DNA from: Aliivibrio sp. EL58
GTDB lineage: Bacteria; Pseudomonadota; Gammaproteobacteria; Enterobacterales; Vibrionaceae
Length of the DNA: 64,000 bases
Assembly (NCBI RefSeq): GCF_900312675.1
Contig: NZ_OMPC01000002.1
Location: forward strand, 1-64,000
Reading direction: 5' to 3'
Translations under genes and position numbers: made by a program
Shown here: positions 63,072 through 64,000 of the stretch, piece by piece
How positions within the stretch are numbered: the first letter of the stretch is position 1
How the letters are laid out: every line of letters begins with the position of its first letter
The notes under the pieces: generated by a model
Database searches by the model: none
What the model saw: only the letters and a program-made list of their open reading frames with translations
Told to the model about the DNA's origin: nothing

Positions 63072-63104
63072 AAAAAAGGTTGAGATATTTCTACCTCAAC
63101 CTTT
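63072..63104 (-). terminator. Terminator after the CheX-like gene
   Basis: On the minus strand AAAGGTTGAG (63104-63095) pairs with CTCAACCTTT (63084-63075), then a T run (with one A further on). Its core and the flanking TTTCCTGAATCCT resemble the leu terminator at 45882-45930. Confidence 0.85.
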
Positions 63105-63176
63105 AATTTTCCTGAATCCTAGCTCTTGCTTTTGCTCTTATAGAAGCGCAGCGTTCTAGTCTCTAGTCTCTAGTCT
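63105..63176. repeat. Partial relative of the 505/37127 repeat with a CTAGTCT array
   Basis: Contains TTTTCCTGAATCCTAG and GCTCTTATAG, both found in the 37127-37310 element, and ends in three perfect copies of CTAGTCT (63156-63176). The long inverted ends are absent, so it looks like a fragment or a rearranged copy. Confidence 0.65.
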
Positions 63177-63179
63177 CTG

Positions 63180-63641
63180 TTACTCAAAACAGATCTCAAT
63201 AAACGCATTACCCCACTCAGAAGTAAATGGCATGATAATAATCGCACCATCGCATTTATGAGTAATAGTATGACCTTTACCAGAAACAACCATAGGGGTT
63301 GCCATACTAAATTCAAAGCCACTTTCAGAAAGAATACGCTTAGCACCACCAGTAACCATATTGGTGATTTCACCTACCATGTCAGTAACTTCTTCATTGA
63401 TACTGTTTGGGCGCTCACCAAGCATATTTTGCATGATTTGCAGAGCAAGTTGTTCATCAAAAGTAATAGACATTGAGCCCTTACTTTGTGGAGCAACCAT
63501 ACCTATTAAACCTGAAACATCACCACGAGCAATTTCGTCTTTTTTAATACGAGGTTTTTGTGGTTTCAATTCCATCGAAGCCATCGTTTTAAGTACATTC
63601 ATCAGTGAAGCTAAGAATGGGTTTACAAATTCAGCGCGCAT
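63180..63641 (-). CDS. CheX-like chemotaxis phosphatase domain protein
   Basis: 153 residues. A single CheX domain is suggested by the N-terminal MRAEFVNPFLASLMNVLKTMA and by EEVTDMVGEITNMVTGGAKR near 83-102, which contains the ExxN catalytic pair (E, N in GEITNM) of CheC/CheX-type CheY-P phosphatases. It follows zur by 20 bases on the same strand, an unusual partner. The role may be dephosphorylation of a CheY-like or response-regulator protein (inferred). Confidence 0.82.
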   Translation of the reverse strand: MRAEFVNPFLASLMNVLKTMASMELKPQKPRIKKDEIARGDVSGLIGMVAPQSKGSMSITFDEQLALQIMQNMLGERPNSINEEVTDMVGEITNMVTGGAKRILSESGFEFSMATPMVVSGKGHTITHKCDGAIIIMPFTSEWGNAFIEICFE

Positions 63642-63661
63642 GGTAAATAGTGTCCTTCAAA

Positions 63662-64000
63662 TTAATTTTTATTATCGCTAGTTAAACAAGCTTTGCAGGT
63701 ACCATGAGTTTCAACAATATGGTTCTCAACAGAAAATCCAATTTGCTCAGCATGCTTGGTTAGCTGCTCTGTAATTTTAATATCATGGAACTCTACAACA
63801 TCATCGCAAGTGCGACAGATGAATAATTGTGAAAAATGGGCGTGTTCACCGATCACACAACAAGCAATGTAACTATTTATTGATTCAACCTTATGAACAA
63901 AACCCTGAGTAACCAAAAAATCTAAGGCGCGATAAATTGTCGGAGGTTTTGCCTGAGGTTCTATTTTTTTTAGTTGTTCTAAAAGATCATAAGCACTAAT
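63662..64000 (-). CDS. zur: Zur, zinc uptake repressor (5' end outside)
   Basis: 112 residues visible; the frame continues past the window edge at 64000. Fur-family text ISAYDLLEQLKK, EPQAKPPTIYRALDFLVTQGFVHKVES follows E. coli Zur closely and includes the end of the winged helix. Zinc site cysteines are in CRTC (FICRTCDDVVEF) and CKAC near the C-terminus; HIVETHG gives a histidine ligand. Zur represses zinc import genes when zinc is ample. First in a pair with the CheX-like gene. Confidence 0.93.
   Translation of the reverse strand: MSAYDLLEQLKKIEPQAKPPTIYRALDFLVTQGFVHKVESINSYIACCVIGEHAHFSQLFICRTCDDVVEFHDIKITEQLTKHAEQIGFSVENHIVETHGTCKACLTSDNKN

Overview
This window looks like a piece of the main chromosome of a member of the Vibrionaceae, most probably Aliivibrio fischeri or a close relative. 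The basis is gene order (tuf followed by S10-spc-alpha ribosomal operons; lptD-surA-pdxA-rsmA-apaH; mdh divergent from argR; dnaB-alr-pgi), protein sequences that read as gamma-proteobacterial orthologues, and AT-rich intergenic DNA. The species call is inference from memory. No rRNA or tRNA gene, prophage, integron or CRISPR array was seen.

Layout. 1-14760: the 3' end of tuf, then the S10 operon (rpsJ to rpsQ), the spc operon (rplN to rpmJ) and the alpha operon (rpsM to rplQ), each closed by a hairpin terminator; the S10 and alpha operons carry leader RNAs expected to bind L4 and S4. 14823-17990: fbp, and the abutting pair mpl-ubiX. 18053-21628: a TPP riboswitch in front of the thiamine ABC transporter thiB-thiP-thiQ. 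21811-25457: rapA and rluA. 25539-29815 (minus): a TAXI-type TRAP transporter (receptor, fused permease) with a UspA-like protein. 30160-31899: argR divergent from mdh. 31984-35203: ispB divergent from rplU-rpmA-obgE. 35328-37123: a split ThrE/YjjP-YjjB exporter and folA.

37352-43981 (minus): the outer-membrane/maturation cluster lptD-surA-pdxA-rsmA-apaH, in which apaG is missing and a palindromic repeat sits at its expected place. djlA and a DUF547 protein follow. 45953-50953 (minus): leuABCD with a leucine leader peptide and attenuator. 51081-56247: a TetR regulator with two matching palindromic operators, followed by an RND efflux adaptor and pump. 56264-57028: a DUF481 outer-membrane protein. 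57210-62825: dnaB, alr, an Omp85-like barrel without POTRA domains, and pgi. 63180-64000 (minus): zur (cut by the window edge) and a CheX-like phosphatase.

The genes are mostly ordinary housekeeping. The least explained material is in the gaps: a pair of about 200-bp elements with inverted ends at 505-707 and 37127-37310, a partial relative at 63105-63176, a different palindromic MITE-like element of about 162 bp at 38197-38359 and 62887-63048, and three unrelated heptanucleotide arrays. I did not find a clearly new defence or biosynthetic system here. The best candidates for follow-up are these repeat families, the loss of apaG, the TetR/RND operator pair and the TRAP-UspA cluster.
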